Made by a program: the position numbers and the translations under genes. A stretch of DNA of 64,000 nucleotides. It comes from Mycobacterium adipatum (GTDB lineage: Bacteria; Actinomycetota; Actinomycetes; Mycobacteriales; Mycobacteriaceae). The notes under the pieces are model-generated. The model ran no database searches. It saw only the letters and a program-made list of their open reading frames with translations, and was not told the DNA's origin. Below, piece after piece: positions 8,634-24,912 of the stretch; positions within the stretch are counted from its first letter, which is position 1, and each line of letters begins with the position of its first letter. The stretch is taken from NCBI RefSeq assembly GCF_001644575.1, contig NZ_CP015596.1, positions 5,332,001-5,396,000 on the forward strand, written 5' to 3'.

Positions 8634-9539
8634 TCAGACTCCGGAGGCGCGGCGGCCATGGTCACCCAGTGGCTCGTCGCGGTGCCGGACGGCCTCCCGG
8701 AAGCCGTGCTCGACCGCGTCGGCGACGAACGCGTGACCTTCCGGGGTGTGCCGCGCGATACCGTCGAACACCGTGCTCACCATCCGACTGGTGGCCACGC
8801 CCTGCTGCAGCAGCGCGGTGTTGCAGGCCAGCTTGGCCATGATGAGCTGGTTCACCGGCATGGCGGCGATCCGCGCCACCAGACGCTCAGTGCGCTCGTC
8901 GAGATCCTGCGGTTCGGGCGCCTCCACGGCCAGCCCCCACTCCGCGGCCTGCGCTCCGGTCAGGCAATCCCCGGTCAGCAGAAGTCTTTTCGCGCGCTGA
9001 TCACCCAGCCGGTGTGCCCACAGCCCGGCCGCCGGGACACCCCAGACCCGCATCGGCGGGTAACCGATCTTGGCGTCGGAGGCGGTGATGACCTGGTCGG
9101 CATGCAGCGCGATATCGGTGCCACCGGCGATGCAGTAGCCGTGGATCTTCACCACGGTCGGCTTGTCGCAGTGCATCAGGCTGGAGAAGCCGCGCACGAA
9201 CCGGCTCATCATCTGATAGTCGATCATCGGATCCCACGGCTGATCGGGCCGGTGGTTGACCGCCTGGGTGCGGCCGTCGAGCACGGTGCCGCGGCGATCC
9301 GATCCCGCCGAGGAGCTCCCGTCGGCGTAGGCCCCCAGGTCGAAGCCCGCGCAGAAGCCCTCTCCGGCACCGGAAACTAGGATGACATGCACGCTCGGGT
9401 CGAGGTCGGCGCGCTCCACCAGCTCGGCCAACTCGACCGGGGTGTCGGCGATGATGGCGTTGCCCTTGTCTGGGCGGTTGAAGGTGATCCGCGCGATGCG
9501 GCCGGTCACCTCGTAAGTCATGGTGTTCAGCGTGTCCAC
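8634..9539 (-). CDS. echA4: Enoyl-CoA hydratase/isomerase family protein
   Basis: This 301-residue crotonase-superfamily enzyme has EGFCAGFDLGAY and GYCIAGGTDIALHAD as acyl-CoA binding and oxyanion-hole motifs. I chose the GTG at 9539 (VDTLNTMTYEVTG) because an AGGAGGGG ribosome-binding site lies just upstream and it matches the N-terminus of M. tuberculosis EchA4; a longer frame to 9590 runs into the 62-bp palindrome at 9555. It is the second gene after fadE8, with the PaaX-like gene 3 nt downstream. It lacks an obvious second catalytic Glu in the usual context, so hydratase versus isomerase activity is uncertain. Confidence 0.88.
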   Translation of the reverse strand: MDTLNTMTYEVTGRIARITFNRPDKGNAIIADTPVELAELVERADLDPSVHVILVSGAGEGFCAGFDLGAYADGSSSAGSDRRGTVLDGRTQAVNHRPDQPWDPMIDYQMMSRFVRGFSSLMHCDKPTVVKIHGYCIAGGTDIALHADQVITASDAKIGYPPMRVWGVPAAGLWAHRLGDQRAKRLLLTGDCLTGAQAAEWGLAVEAPEPQDLDERTERLVARIAAMPVNQLIMAKLACNTALLQQGVATSRMVSTVFDGIARHTPEGHAFVADAVEHGFREAVRHRDEPLGDHGRRASGV

Positions 9540-9554
9540 GGGCTCCCCTCCTGC

Positions 9555-9616
9555 CGCGAGCAGACGCAAATGGCCGCTATATGGGGCCATTTGGCGGCCA
9601 TTTGTGTCTGCTCGCG
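9555..9616. repeat. 62-bp near-perfect palindrome between fadE8 and echA4
   Basis: Two 23-nt arms (CGCGAGCAGACGCAAATGGC as the first 20 nt) flank a 16-nt centre; only one pair is mismatched. It begins 8 nt after the fadE8 stop and ends 15 nt before the echA4 start, inside one operon. It has no U-tract. It could act as a processing or partial-termination hairpin that lowers echA4 expression relative to fadE8. Its length and arm-loop-arm layout (23-16-23) equal those of the unrelated palindrome at 34187. Confidence 0.9.
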
Positions 9617-9624
9617 CCGGGATG

Positions 9625-11244
9625 TCATCCCTTCACCAAGGCGCGCTCGATGATCGGCGCCAGGTCCAGGCCGGTCGGCAGGGTGCCGAACGCGCCACCC
9701 CACTGCCCGCCGAGCCGGCTGGCCAGGAACGCCTCGGCGACCGCGGGATGGCCGTGGCGCACCAGCAGCGCGCCCTGCAGTGCCAACGAGATGTCCTCGG
9801 CGACCTGCCGTCCGCGGTACTCGATATCACCGAGGCTGCCCAGTGAGGTCTTCAGCGCGGCGACGTGCGCAGCCAGCCGCGGGTCCTGGGCCTGACCAAG
9901 TTCGTCGAAGAGCACCTCGATGCACTCCGGGCGGGTTGCCATGGCGCGCAACGTGTCCAGGGCGCTGACGTTGCCGGATCCCTCCCAGATGCCCATCAGC
10001 GGCGCCTCCCGGTAGAGCCGCGGCATGCCGGAGTCCTCGACATAACCGTTGCCGCCGAGGCACTCCATCGCCTCCGCGGCGTGCGGTGTCGCCCGTTTGC
10101 ACACCCAGTACTTGGCCGCGGCGAGGCCGATCCGGCGCAGCAGCGACTCACGTTCGTCACCGCGCACCGCGCGATCGGTCGCCCCGGCCATCCGCATGGC
10201 CAGCATAGTCGCGGCCTCCGCCTCGACGGCGAGGTCGGCCAGCACATTGCGCATCAGCGGCTGGTCGATCAGGTACGCGCCGAACGCCTTTCGGTGCTGC
10301 GCATGGTGCACGGCGCGGCTCAGCCCGGTGCGCATGCTGGTGGCGCTGCCCAGCGTGCAGTCCAGCCGGGTGAGGTTGACCATCTCGATGATGGTCTTCA
10401 CGCCGCGGCCCTCCTCGCCCACCAACCAGGCCGTCGCGCGAGAATATTCGACCTCGCTGGAGGCGTTGGCGTGGTTGCCGAGCTTGTCCTTGAGGCGCTG
10501 CAGCAGCATCTGGTTGCGGGTGCCGTCGGGCAGCACCCGCGGCAGGAAGAAGCAGCTCAACCCTCCCGGCGCCTGCGCGAGGACCAGGAACACATCGCAC
10601 ATCGGCGCCGAGGTGAACCACTTGTGCCCGGTCAGGGTGTAGCTCCCGTCGGCGTTGGGCACCGCCTCGGTGGTGCCCGCCCGGACATCGGAGCCGCCCT
10701 GTTTCTCGGTCATCGACATGCCGGCGGTGAGGCCGGCCTTGGTCGCGGGCACCGCGAGCACGGGGTCGTACACCCGGCTGGTGAGCAGCGGTTCGTAGAC
10801 CGCCGCCAGTTCGGGGTTGCACCGCAGCGCGGGTACGACGGCGTAGGTCATGGAGATCGGGCAGATGTGCCCCGGTTCGGGTGTCCACACCGAGGTCTTG
10901 GCGGCGCGGACCACGTGGGAACCGGTGCGGTCATCGGCCCACGGGGCGCCGTGCAGACCGTGCGTGACGGCGACGTTCATCAGCTCGTGGTAGGCCGGGT
11001 CGAATTCGACCTCGTCGATGCGGTGTCCGTAGCGATCGTGGGTGTGCAGCACCGGACGGTGCCGGTCGGCGAGTTCACCCCAACGCTGCGCCCGTTCCGA
11101 CCCGCTCAGGGCACCGAGTTCGGTGACCTCGTCGGCGCCCCAACCGCCACCCTCGCGCACCAGCGCCTCCATGAGCACCGGTGAGGCGGCCGGATTGTGG
11201 TCGAGCAGCGGGGGAACCTGATTGGTGACGACATGGGTGGCCAT
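9625..11244 (-). CDS. fadE8: AidB-like acyl-CoA dehydrogenase
   Basis: This 539-residue flavoprotein is of the AidB/IBR-type acyl-CoA dehydrogenase family, larger than beta-oxidation dehydrogenases because of an extra C-terminal helical part. Diagnostic segments are SMTEKQGGSDVRAGTT near residue 182, HKWFTSAPM near 211, and the FAD-binding LGGNGYVEDSGMPRLYREA near 418. It is first in the operon with echA4, the PaaX-like gene and echA5, matching Rv0672. Its substrate is unknown; the family includes isovaleryl- and alkylation-related members. A possible operator (inverted repeat TGTTAC/GTAACA, 11252-11289) lies in its upstream region. Confidence 0.92.
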   Translation of the reverse strand: MATHVVTNQVPPLLDHNPAASPVLMEALVREGGGWGADEVTELGALSGSERAQRWGELADRHRPVLHTHDRYGHRIDEVEFDPAYHELMNVAVTHGLHGAPWADDRTGSHVVRAAKTSVWTPEPGHICPISMTYAVVPALRCNPELAAVYEPLLTSRVYDPVLAVPATKAGLTAGMSMTEKQGGSDVRAGTTEAVPNADGSYTLTGHKWFTSAPMCDVFLVLAQAPGGLSCFFLPRVLPDGTRNQMLLQRLKDKLGNHANASSEVEYSRATAWLVGEEGRGVKTIIEMVNLTRLDCTLGSATSMRTGLSRAVHHAQHRKAFGAYLIDQPLMRNVLADLAVEAEAATMLAMRMAGATDRAVRGDERESLLRRIGLAAAKYWVCKRATPHAAEAMECLGGNGYVEDSGMPRLYREAPLMGIWEGSGNVSALDTLRAMATRPECIEVLFDELGQAQDPRLAAHVAALKTSLGSLGDIEYRGRQVAEDISLALQGALLVRHGHPAVAEAFLASRLGGQWGGAFGTLPTGLDLAPIIERALVKG

Positions 11245-11251
11245 ACCCCAC

Positions 11252-11300
11252 TGTTACATTTTCTCGACAGCTGCACAAGATACGTAACACAGGGCATACT
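11252..11300. promoter_or_regulatory. Divergent regulatory region of fadE8 and the cupin gene
   Basis: The half-sites TGTTAC (11252-11257) and GTAACA (11284-11289) form an inverted repeat centred between the two divergent genes. On the plus strand CATACT (11295-11300) resembles a -10 and ends 6 nt before the GTG of the cupin gene, so that transcript is probably leaderless. A regulator such as the PaaX-like protein could bind here, but this is a guess. Confidence 0.4.
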
Positions 11301-11306
11301 CGTGCG

Positions 11307-11642
11307 GTGCAGCCCAACACTGTCATCCGCGCCGCCGCACTGGCACTCACCCACGAACCGGTGCGCGCCGAACAGTCCGTGGCGGGTGATCCGAGCACGG
11401 CCGCCTCGACGCTCACCCACGTCGGCGGCCTGGAGGTCGGCGTGTGGGAGATGTCGGTCGGCACCATGACCGATGTCGAGGCCGACGAGGTGTTCGTCGT
11501 GCTCGCCGGGGCCGCCACCGTCGAGTTCGCCGACGGCACGCCGGCGCTGCAGCTGCGCCCCGGCGATATCGGACGGCTGGCCGCCGGCGCCGAGACCACC
11601 TGGACCGTCACCGAGACGCTGCGCAAGATCTACCTGACCTGA
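11307..11642 (+). CDS. Small cupin-domain protein
   Basis: This 111-residue single-domain protein matches the small cupin fold (Cupin_3-like): GGLEVGVWEMSVGTMTD forms the first conserved strand set and ADEVFVVLAGAATVEF, then LRPGDIGRLAAGAETTWTV, the barrel core. The first cupin motif usually has His ligands; here the expected histidines are mostly missing (only GTMTDVEADE is seen), so metal binding and catalysis are doubtful and a binding role is possible. It is divergent from fadE8 and convergent with the PAP2 gene, 8 nt from its stop. Confidence 0.75.
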   Translation: MQPNTVIRAAALALTHEPVRAEQSVAGDPSTAASTLTHVGGLEVGVWEMSVGTMTDVEADEVFVVLAGAATVEFADGTPALQLRPGDIGRLAAGAETTWTVTETLRKIYLT

Positions 11643-11650
11643 GCGGCGGG

Positions 11651-12706
11651 CTAAGTCCTGGCGGCCTTGCGCCGCTCGTAGGCGTGCCCGGCGTAGATCA
11701 CCGCGGCGGCCAGCGCCCAGCCCAGCAGGATGTCGACGACATAGTGCTCGGCGGTGTACACCAGCGTGAAGGCCATGACCAGCGGGTAGGCCACCAGCAC
11801 CGGGCGCCAGCCGCGGTTGAGCCGGGTCCACAGGAACGCGGCCAGTGCAGCCGACATCCCCGCGTGCAGCGACGGGATCGCCGCCACCAGGTTGACGCTG
11901 GCCTGGCCCTGGTCCAGCAGGGCGGTCGCGGTGTGCAGGTTCAGGTTGCCCCAGCCCCGTGTGACGATGCGCTCGATCCAGTCGTTGGCGCCGTCCCGCA
12001 CGCTTTCCATCCCGCCGAGCACGCCACCGTCGGGGACACCGCGGGCGGACTTGAACATGCACCGCGGGCCCGACGGTCCGCCGGCGACGTCCTCGGGGGT
12101 GCAGCGCGCCGCCGCCCAGGGCGGCGCGGCGGGCACCAGCGCATAGATCACCAGGCCGGCGACGTTGAGCCCGACGAACAGCTTGACGAACCGCTTCCAT
12201 TCCTCGCGGTCACGCAGCCAGAGCACTCCGGCGATGACGTACGGCAGGATGAAGAACGACATGTAGACGGTGCTGATGCCGACTTCCCACCACGGCGGCT
12301 GCGGCAGTTTCAGACGTTCCTGCAGCCAGACCGTCGGCATGGTGCCGGCGAACAGCCACCGGTCGGCTTCGGCCTGCCAGTGCCACAGCGTGGGGCGCCC
12401 GACCAGGTCGGCCGCGCCCCTGCTGAGGTCGTAGGCGATGAGCAGCACCGCGAACGGCAGCCAGTCACGGATCACATAGAACATCCGCCGGCCCTGGCCG
12501 ATACTGGCCGCGATGAGTCCGGTGCTGATGTAGAGCAACACCAGTTCCCGGTTGAAGGCGAATCCGTCGGTGATCGTGCGCCACAGCACGACGGCCGCCC
12601 AGATGGTGACGGCGGCGTAGCGCAGATACCGCAGGCGCTGGGTGCGAGGACCGGGCGCCGTGACCGCACCCGCGACGATCGACTGTTCCTCGTCAATCGT
12701 CGCCAC
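11651..12706 (-). CDS. PAP2-superfamily integral membrane protein (Aur1/inositol-phosphotransferase-like)
   Basis: This 351-residue polytopic protein has at least six hydrophobic helices. The PAP2 phosphatase/transferase motifs are near the C-terminus: AIPSLHAGMSAAL (about 270) and AEHYVVDILLGW (about 317), giving the catalytic histidines and aspartate. The family includes lipid phosphate phosphatases and inositol-phosphoryl transferases, and mycobacterial members of this branch are often annotated as inositol-phosphorylceramide-synthase-like. It should act on a lipid phosphate at the outer face of the membrane. The GTG start lies 8 nt after a minus-strand TAGGCT -10 (12720-12715), so it is likely leaderless. 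Confidence 0.82.
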   Translation of the reverse strand: MATIDEEQSIVAGAVTAPGPRTQRLRYLRYAAVTIWAAVVLWRTITDGFAFNRELVLLYISTGLIAASIGQGRRMFYVIRDWLPFAVLLIAYDLSRGAADLVGRPTLWHWQAEADRWLFAGTMPTVWLQERLKLPQPPWWEVGISTVYMSFFILPYVIAGVLWLRDREEWKRFVKLFVGLNVAGLVIYALVPAAPPWAAARCTPEDVAGGPSGPRCMFKSARGVPDGGVLGGMESVRDGANDWIERIVTRGWGNLNLHTATALLDQGQASVNLVAAIPSLHAGMSAALAAFLWTRLNRGWRPVLVAYPLVMAFTLVYTAEHYVVDILLGWALAAAVIYAGHAYERRKAART

Positions 12707-12714
12707 GAGAGGTG

Positions 12715-12720
12715 AGCCTA
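12715..12720 (-). promoter_or_regulatory. Putative -10 element of the PAP2 gene
   Basis: Minus-strand TAGGCT fits TANNNT and ends 8 nt before the GTG start codon. No ribosome-binding site is visible, which suggests a leaderless mRNA. Confidence 0.45.
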
Positions 12721-12766
12721 GTTCACCGTCCGGTCACCTGCCGTTTGCCGACGTCACGGTGTGGCC

Positions 12767-13516
12767 TCAGAGGTTGTCGCGCAGGAAGGCGATGTCGTCC
12801 TTGCGGCCCTCTTCCGAGGTCTCGCAGATCACCGGGGCGCCGGCGGCCTTGACCACCGCGACCAGCAGGTCGGGGTCGATCTGCCCGGTGCCGAAGTTGG
12901 CGTGCCGGTCCGCGCCGGAGCCCGCGGCGTCGCGGGAGTCGTTGCAGTGCACCAGGTCGATGCGGCCGGTGATGGACTTGATTCGGTCGACGGCGTCGAT
13001 CAACGCCTCACCTGCCGCCCAGGCGTGGCAGGTGTCCAGGCAGAAGCCGATTCCCTTGTGCCCGATGTGGTCCCACAGTCGGGCGATGGTGTCGAAATGC
13101 CGCGCCATCGCGTGGTCACCGCCGGCGGTGTTCTCCAGGTAGACCGGCACATCGGTCTGCAGGTGGTCCAGCGCCTTCACCCAGCGCTCGAAACCGGCCT
13201 CCATGTCGTTGTCGTCGGCGTGTCCGCCGTGCACGATCACGGCGGTGGCACCGATATCGGCGGCCGCGTCGCAGGTGTCTTGCAGGATCTTGCGCGACGG
13301 GATGCGCACCCGGTTGTTCGCGGAGGCGACGTTGATCAGGTACGGCGCGTGCACGTACAGCGGCACGCTGGCGGCCTTGAGCGCCTCGGCGTCCTCACGC
13401 GGCTGGGGTTTCTTCCAGCTCTGCGGGTTCCCGAGGAAGAACTGGACCGCGTCGGCGCCTTCTGCGGCGGCCGCGGAGATCGGGTCTTCGGGGTTGACAT
13501 GCGATCCGATGAGCAC
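12767..13516 (-). CDS. nfo: Endonuclease IV (AP endonuclease)
   Basis: This 249-residue TIM-barrel enzyme cleaves DNA 5' of abasic sites in base excision repair. The zinc-binding sites are recognisable: YVHAPYLIN near residue 54, [10 protein letters not shown] near 94, [10 protein letters not shown] near 124, [10 protein letters not shown] near 156, [18 protein letters not shown] near 188 and CETSEEG near 234. Length and context match End/Nfo (Rv0670), which lies close to rpoC in M. tuberculosis. It starts with GTG at 13516. Confidence 0.96.
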   Translation of the reverse strand: MLIGSHVNPEDPISAAAAEGADAVQFFLGNPQSWKKPQPREDAEALKAASVPLYVHAPYLINVASANNRVRIPSRKILQDTCDAAADIGATAVIVHGGHADDNDMEAGFERWVKALDHLQTDVPVYLENTAGGDHAMARHFDTIARLWDHIGHKGIGFCLDTCHAWAAGEALIDAVDRIKSITGRIDLVHCNDSRDAAGSGADRHANFGTGQIDPDLLVAVVKAAGAPVICETSEEGRKDDIAFLRDNL

Positions 13517-13593
13517 CCGGCCAGTCTAGGCGCGCCGGGTGACAGCCCGGCTATGGTGCAGAGCGGACAATCAAGATCGTTGAGAGGCGAGCA

Positions 13594-13749
13594 GTGGAAC
13601 CCCAGGACAACCCGACGTTCGGTCAGAAGGTCAAGATGGGCGGGCAGGCCGCCGTCGCCTTGGCGCGCAACCCCAAGGCCTTGGTCGCGCTGGTGAAGTA
13701 CCAACGCGAAATGCGCAAGCAGCGTCGTCAGGCAGACACGGCACGCTGA
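13594..13749 (+). CDS. Small basic protein, 51 residues, function unknown
   Basis: A GTG at 13594 with a GAGAGG ribosome-binding site opens a 51-residue frame: MEPQDNPTFGQKVKMGGQA, a short hydrophobic middle (AVALARNPKALVALVKYQ) and a strongly basic end (REMRKQRRQADTAR). It is an amphipathic helical design rather than random GC-rich sequence, and the third codon position is GC-rich as expected for a real mycobacterial gene. It is divergent from nfo (77 nt away). I do not recognise a named family; it may be a membrane- or nucleic-acid-associated peptide. Confidence 0.6.
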   Translation: MEPQDNPTFGQKVKMGGQAAVALARNPKALVALVKYQREMRKQRRQADTAR

Positions 13750-13984
13750 TCGGACTCCGGCCGCCGCGTGCTCCCGCTCCGGGAGTCGCGGCGGCCAGGC
13801 GACCGGCGGATAGGTGCATAGGTGCGTGGGTTCAGCCAAGACCGCCACGGCCCCGACTCGGCTGCACACAGGTAGACGATCCGGGCCGAGCCCCTACCTG
13901 GATTCAGCCACGTCGACGTCCGGCCCACATTGACTGAAACCTGGTAGCCGATGACATCTGGGCCCGACGCGGGTCCAACCACAC

Positions 13985-14566
13985 ATGAGCAACGACGTCT
14001 GGCCGCTGGTGCACGCCGAGCGCGCGGCGCTGATCGCCGACCTCGAAGGCCTGCCCGAGGATCGGTGGGATCGGCCGTCGGGGTGCGCGCGGTGGACCGT
14101 GCACGATGTCGTGGCGCACCTGGTCGATGTCGCCGAGTCCACCCGGCTCGGCTTCGTCCGCGACATGATCAGCGCCGGTTTCGATTTCGACCGGCAGAAC
14201 GACCGCGGCATCGCCCGCGCGCGGGGCGCGACCCCCGCCCAGACACTGCACCGCCTCAAGGCTGCGGCCACCCGCACCACGACGCCGCCGGCCCCGCGCG
14301 ACTCCCGCATCGTCGAAGAGGTCGTGCACGGGGAGGACATCCGCCGTCCGCTCGGCATCACCCGTCACTACCCGCGCGAGGCCGTCGAACGCTCGCTGCG
14401 CTACCAGATTCGCACCTCGACGCGGTTCGGCGGGGCCGCAGAACTCGTCGCTGACGTCCGACTGGTCGCCACCGACCTGGACCTCGTATGCGGGGAGGGC
14501 CCCGAGATCCGCGACACCGCACTGGAACTGCTGATGGCCACTACCGGCCGAAAAGCGTTGCGCTGA
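13985..14566 (+). CDS. Maleylpyruvate isomerase-like (DinB/MDMPI) protein
   Basis: This 193-residue protein belongs to the mycothiol-dependent maleylpyruvate isomerase-like DinB superfamily. The four-helix bundle metal-site segments are TVHDVVAHLVDVAEST (His near residue 45) and IVEEVVHGEDIRRPLG (His and Asp near 120). Members use mycothiol or act as S-transferases or isomerases; the exact reaction is unknown. It converges with rpoC across a shared bidirectional terminator. Two more DinB-fold proteins are encoded at 33046 and 33578. Confidence 0.85.
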   Translation: MSNDVWPLVHAERAALIADLEGLPEDRWDRPSGCARWTVHDVVAHLVDVAESTRLGFVRDMISAGFDFDRQNDRGIARARGATPAQTLHRLKAAATRTTTPPAPRDSRIVEEVVHGEDIRRPLGITRHYPREAVERSLRYQIRTSTRFGGAAELVADVRLVATDLDLVCGEGPEIRDTALELLMATTGRKALR

Positions 14567-14569
14567 CAC

Positions 14570-14602
14570 GAAAAAGCCCCCGCTCGAAAGCGGGGGCTTT
14601 TC
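14570..14602. terminator. Bidirectional intrinsic terminator between rpoC and the MDMPI gene
   Basis: AAAAAGCCCCCGCTC-GAA-AGCGGGGGCTTTT is a GC-rich stem flanked by A and T runs on both sides, a textbook factor-independent terminator working for both convergent genes. It starts 3 nt after the plus-strand stop at 14566 and lies 6 nt beyond the rpoC stop. Confidence 0.95.
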
Positions 14603-14608
14603 CGTGAA

Positions 14609-18586
<3,978 letters not shown>

Positions 18587-18599
18587 CTAGAAATACTAA

Positions 18600-22452
<3,853 letters not shown>

Positions 22453-22487
22453 AAAAAACCGCCCGGGCGCAAGCGCGGGCGGTTTTC
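22453..22487 (-). terminator. Intrinsic terminator of mceG
   Basis: The stem AAAACCGCCCG / CGGGCGGTTTT with A- and T-runs on either side starts 15 nt beyond the mceG stop. Because both flanks carry the runs, it could stop transcription in either direction. Confidence 0.93.
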
Positions 22488-22502
22488 TGTGGGTGAGCGG
22501 TG

Positions 22503-23573
22503 TTACTCCTTGGCGACGGGGATCGACGTGGTCGGGGTGTCGTCCTCGTGGTGCGGGCGCGCGACGTGGCCGGGCTCGTGCGCCGCGTACTTGTGGGTGC
22601 CCTCCAGGTCGTCGCGGATGGCCTCCTGGGCGGCCGGCGGCAGGGTGTGCAGGATCTCGCGCACCCGGGCCTGACGACGCCCCACGGCCTTGCGCTCGGG
22701 CATACCGGGAGTGGCCATCAGCTGCGGCGGCACACCCTCGATCTCCTCGACGCCACCGTCGTGCTGACCGGCGTCCATCATGGCCTGCTCGGCCGCGGCG
22801 GTGGCCTCGTCCTTCTCCTCCGACATACCGATCGGCCCGATACGACGACCGTTGAGGAACTGCTTGACCACCGGCTCCTCGGAAGTCAGCAACACCTCAC
22901 GCGGGCCGAACATGACCAGCTTCTTGCGGAACAACATGCCGATGTTGTCGGGCACCGTGCGGGCGATGTTGATGTTGTGCGTCACGATCAGCACGGTCGC
23001 GTCGATCTGGGCGTTGATATCGATCAACAGCTGGGACAGATACGCGGTACGCACCGGATCCAGACCGGAGTCCGGCTCGTCGCACAGGATGATCTTCGGG
23101 TCCAGCACCAGCGCGCGGGCCAGGCCGGCGCGCTTGCGCATACCGCCGGAGATCTCACCGGGGAACTTGTGCCCGTCGTTGGGCATACCGACGAGCTCGA
23201 GCTTTTCCATCACGATGTTGCGGATCTCGGACTCGGACTTCTTGGTGTGCTCACGCAGCGGGAAGGCCGTGTTGTCGTAGATGTTCATCGAGCCGAACAG
23301 CGCACCGTCCTGGAACAGCACACCGAACAGGGTGCGGATCTCGTAGAGCTCCTTGGCCGAGCACTCCAGGATGTTGGTGCCGTCGATGACGATCGAGCCG
23401 CGCTCCGGGCGCAGCAGGCCGATCAGCGACTTCAGGAACACCGACTTACCAGTACCCGACGGGCCCAGCAACACGCTGACTTCACCCTCGGGAACCGTCA
23501 GCGTGACGTCTTCCCAGATCTTCGATGCACCGAACGATTTGCTCAGTCCAGTCACGTCGATTTGGACGCCCAT
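22503..23573 (-). CDS. mceG: Mce transporter ATPase MceG (Mkl)
   Basis: MceG is the shared cytoplasmic ATPase that powers Mce lipid/sterol importers. The 356 residues contain an ABC domain with Walker A GPSGTGKS (about 37-44), the signature SGGMRKR (about 141) and Walker B ILCDEPDSGLDP (about 161). The C-terminal extension after about residue 250 (EEKDEATAAAEQAMMDAG and beyond) is the actinobacterial MlaF-like extension used to engage YrbE/Mce permeases. M. tuberculosis has the orthologue mkl (Rv0655) in the same block. No mce or yrbE genes are adjacent, as is usual. Confidence 0.96.
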   Translation of the reverse strand: MGVQIDVTGLSKSFGASKIWEDVTLTVPEGEVSVLLGPSGTGKSVFLKSLIGLLRPERGSIVIDGTNILECSAKELYEIRTLFGVLFQDGALFGSMNIYDNTAFPLREHTKKSESEIRNIVMEKLELVGMPNDGHKFPGEISGGMRKRAGLARALVLDPKIILCDEPDSGLDPVRTAYLSQLLIDINAQIDATVLIVTHNINIARTVPDNIGMLFRKKLVMFGPREVLLTSEEPVVKQFLNGRRIGPIGMSEEKDEATAAAEQAMMDAGQHDGGVEEIEGVPPQLMATPGMPERKAVGRRQARVREILHTLPPAAQEAIRDDLEGTHKYAAHEPGHVARPHHEDDTPTTSIPVAKE

Positions 23574-23696
23574 ACAGCTTCCTTCCGCTCACAGCACCGC
23601 CGCGCCACCTGCTGCACCCGCCTGTGGCTTGAGTCACTGTAACCTACACAGTTTTTCAGCAACGACGAACCGCACACTGAGCGCCTCCACAGACAG

Positions 23697-23730
23697 CTGT
23701 GGGCCGGGTCGAATTCGACCCGGCCCACAG
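23697..23730. terminator. Perfect hairpin downstream of rplL
   Basis: CTGTGGGCCGGGTCGAA and its exact complement form a 17-bp stem centred on GAATTC, 11 nt beyond the rplL stop. It lacks a U-tract, so it may act as a hairpin-type mycobacterial terminator or RNA 3' end stabiliser. Confidence 0.75.
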
Positions 23731-23740
23731 TGTGTGCGAA

Positions 23741-24130
23741 CTACTTGACGGTGACCGATGCGCCGGCGGCCTCGAGCTTGGCCTTGGCGTCGTCGGCGGC
23801 TTCCTTGTTGACCTTCTCCAGCAGCGGCTTGGGGGCGCTGTCGACGAGGTCCTTGGCCTCCTTGAGGCCCAGGCCGGAAACGATCTCGCGGACGACCTTG
23901 ATGACGCCGATCTTCTTGTCGCCGGCACCCTCGAGGATGACGTCGAATTCGCTCTGCTCCTCGGCGGCCTCGGCGGGCGCGCCACCGGCGGCGGGGCCGG
24001 CGGCAACGGCGACCGGAGCGGCGGCGGTGACGTCGAAGGTCTCCTCGAACTGCTTCACGAACTCAGAGAGCTCGAGCAGGGTCATTTCCTTGAACGCGTC
24101 GAGCAGTTCGTCGGTGGACAGCTTTGCCAT
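23741..24130 (-). CDS. rplL: 50S ribosomal protein L7/L12
   Basis: L7/L12 forms the ribosome stalk that recruits translation factors. The 129-residue protein has the N-terminal dimerisation helices ([20 protein letters not shown]), a flexible Ala/Pro/Gly hinge around residues 38-55 and the globular C-terminal domain ([20 protein letters not shown]). It follows rplJ by 39 nt and ends before a strong hairpin. Length and sequence are typical. Confidence 0.99.
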   Translation of the reverse strand: MAKLSTDELLDAFKEMTLLELSEFVKQFEETFDVTAAAPVAVAAGPAAGGAPAEAAEEQSEFDVILEGAGDKKIGVIKVVREIVSGLGLKEAKDLVDSAPKPLLEKVNKEAADDAKAKLEAAGASVTVK

Positions 24131-24169
24131 GGTGATTCCTTATCTCTTATGGGTGGTGGTGGTTCGGTA

Positions 24170-24700
24170 TCAGGCGGCGTTGTCTTCGCCGGCCTTCTTC
24201 TCTTGCAGAGCTGCAGCCAGGCGGGCGATCTGCGACGCGGGCGCCACGAACAGCGCGGCGGCCTGGGACTGCTTCGCCTTCATCGCGCCGGCCAGCTTGG
24301 ACAGCAGGACCTCACGCGACTCCAGATCGGCGATGCGCTCGACTTCGCCCACGGACAGCGCGCGGCCGTCCATGTAGCCGCCCTTGACGACCAACGCCTT
24401 GTTGTCCTTGGCGAACTTCTTGATCGCCTTGGCGGCGTCGACGGGCTCACCGCTGATGAACGCGATGGCGGTCGGACCGGTGAACAGGTCGTCGAGACCC
24501 TCCACGCCGGCCTCGGCCGCTGCACGCTTCACCAGGGTGTTCTTGGCGACGGTGTAGGTCACACCGTCACCCAGCGACCTGCGCAGCTCGGCAAGGTTGG
24601 ACACCTTCAGGCCGCGGTACTCGGTGACGACGGTGGCCGTCGCCTCCTTGAACTTCTCGGCGATGTCGGCGACCGCGGTGGCCTTTTCAGCCTTGGCCAT
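24170..24700 (-). CDS. rplJ: 50S ribosomal protein L10
   Basis: L10 anchors the L7/L12 stalk to 23S rRNA. The 176-residue protein starts at the ATG at 24700 ([17 protein letters not shown]) with a GAGGAGG ribosome-binding site. The frame continues upstream without a stop, but those residues are leader sequence and not protein. It has the [16 protein letters not shown] motif and the C-terminal L12-binding helix ([17 protein letters not shown]). It is the first gene of rplJ-rplL, controlled by the leader at 24701-24912. Confidence 0.98.
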   Translation of the reverse strand: MAKAEKATAVADIAEKFKEATATVVTEYRGLKVSNLAELRRSLGDGVTYTVAKNTLVKRAAAEAGVEGLDDLFTGPTAIAFISGEPVDAAKAIKKFAKDNKALVVKGGYMDGRALSVGEVERIADLESREVLLSKLAGAMKAKQSQAAALFVAPASQIARLAAALQEKKAGEDNAA

Positions 24701-24912
24701 GCTTGCCTCCTCGTAATGGTTGGGACGTCCACCAACCACCCGGGCCCCGCATGGGCGGCAAAAAGTCTCGGAGAAAACACGAACGCCCCGACACAGACAG
24801 GTCGGGGCGCGCAAGAATGCTTCTACCTCGTCCTCCTGCGTGGGCCGCCCGGGTGAACCCGGGACCTTCAACCGATTGCTCGGTGACCGACGGTCTTTGG
24901 TGGAACCCGGAA
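24701..24912 (-). ncRNA. L10 leader (autoregulatory mRNA leader of rplJ-rplL)
   Basis: The 5' untranslated region of rplJ contains the segment CGCAGGAGGACGAGG near 24826-24840 and paired GTCGGTCACCG/CGAGCAATCGG elements, resembling the L10-binding leader of bacterial rplJL operons. A GC hairpin (CGCCCCGAC, 8-nt loop, GTCGGGGCG; 24784-24809) follows, then T-rich sequence on the minus strand, which would fit attenuation. L10(L12)4 binding to such leaders is established in other bacteria; here it is inferred from layout and sequence. Confidence 0.7.
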
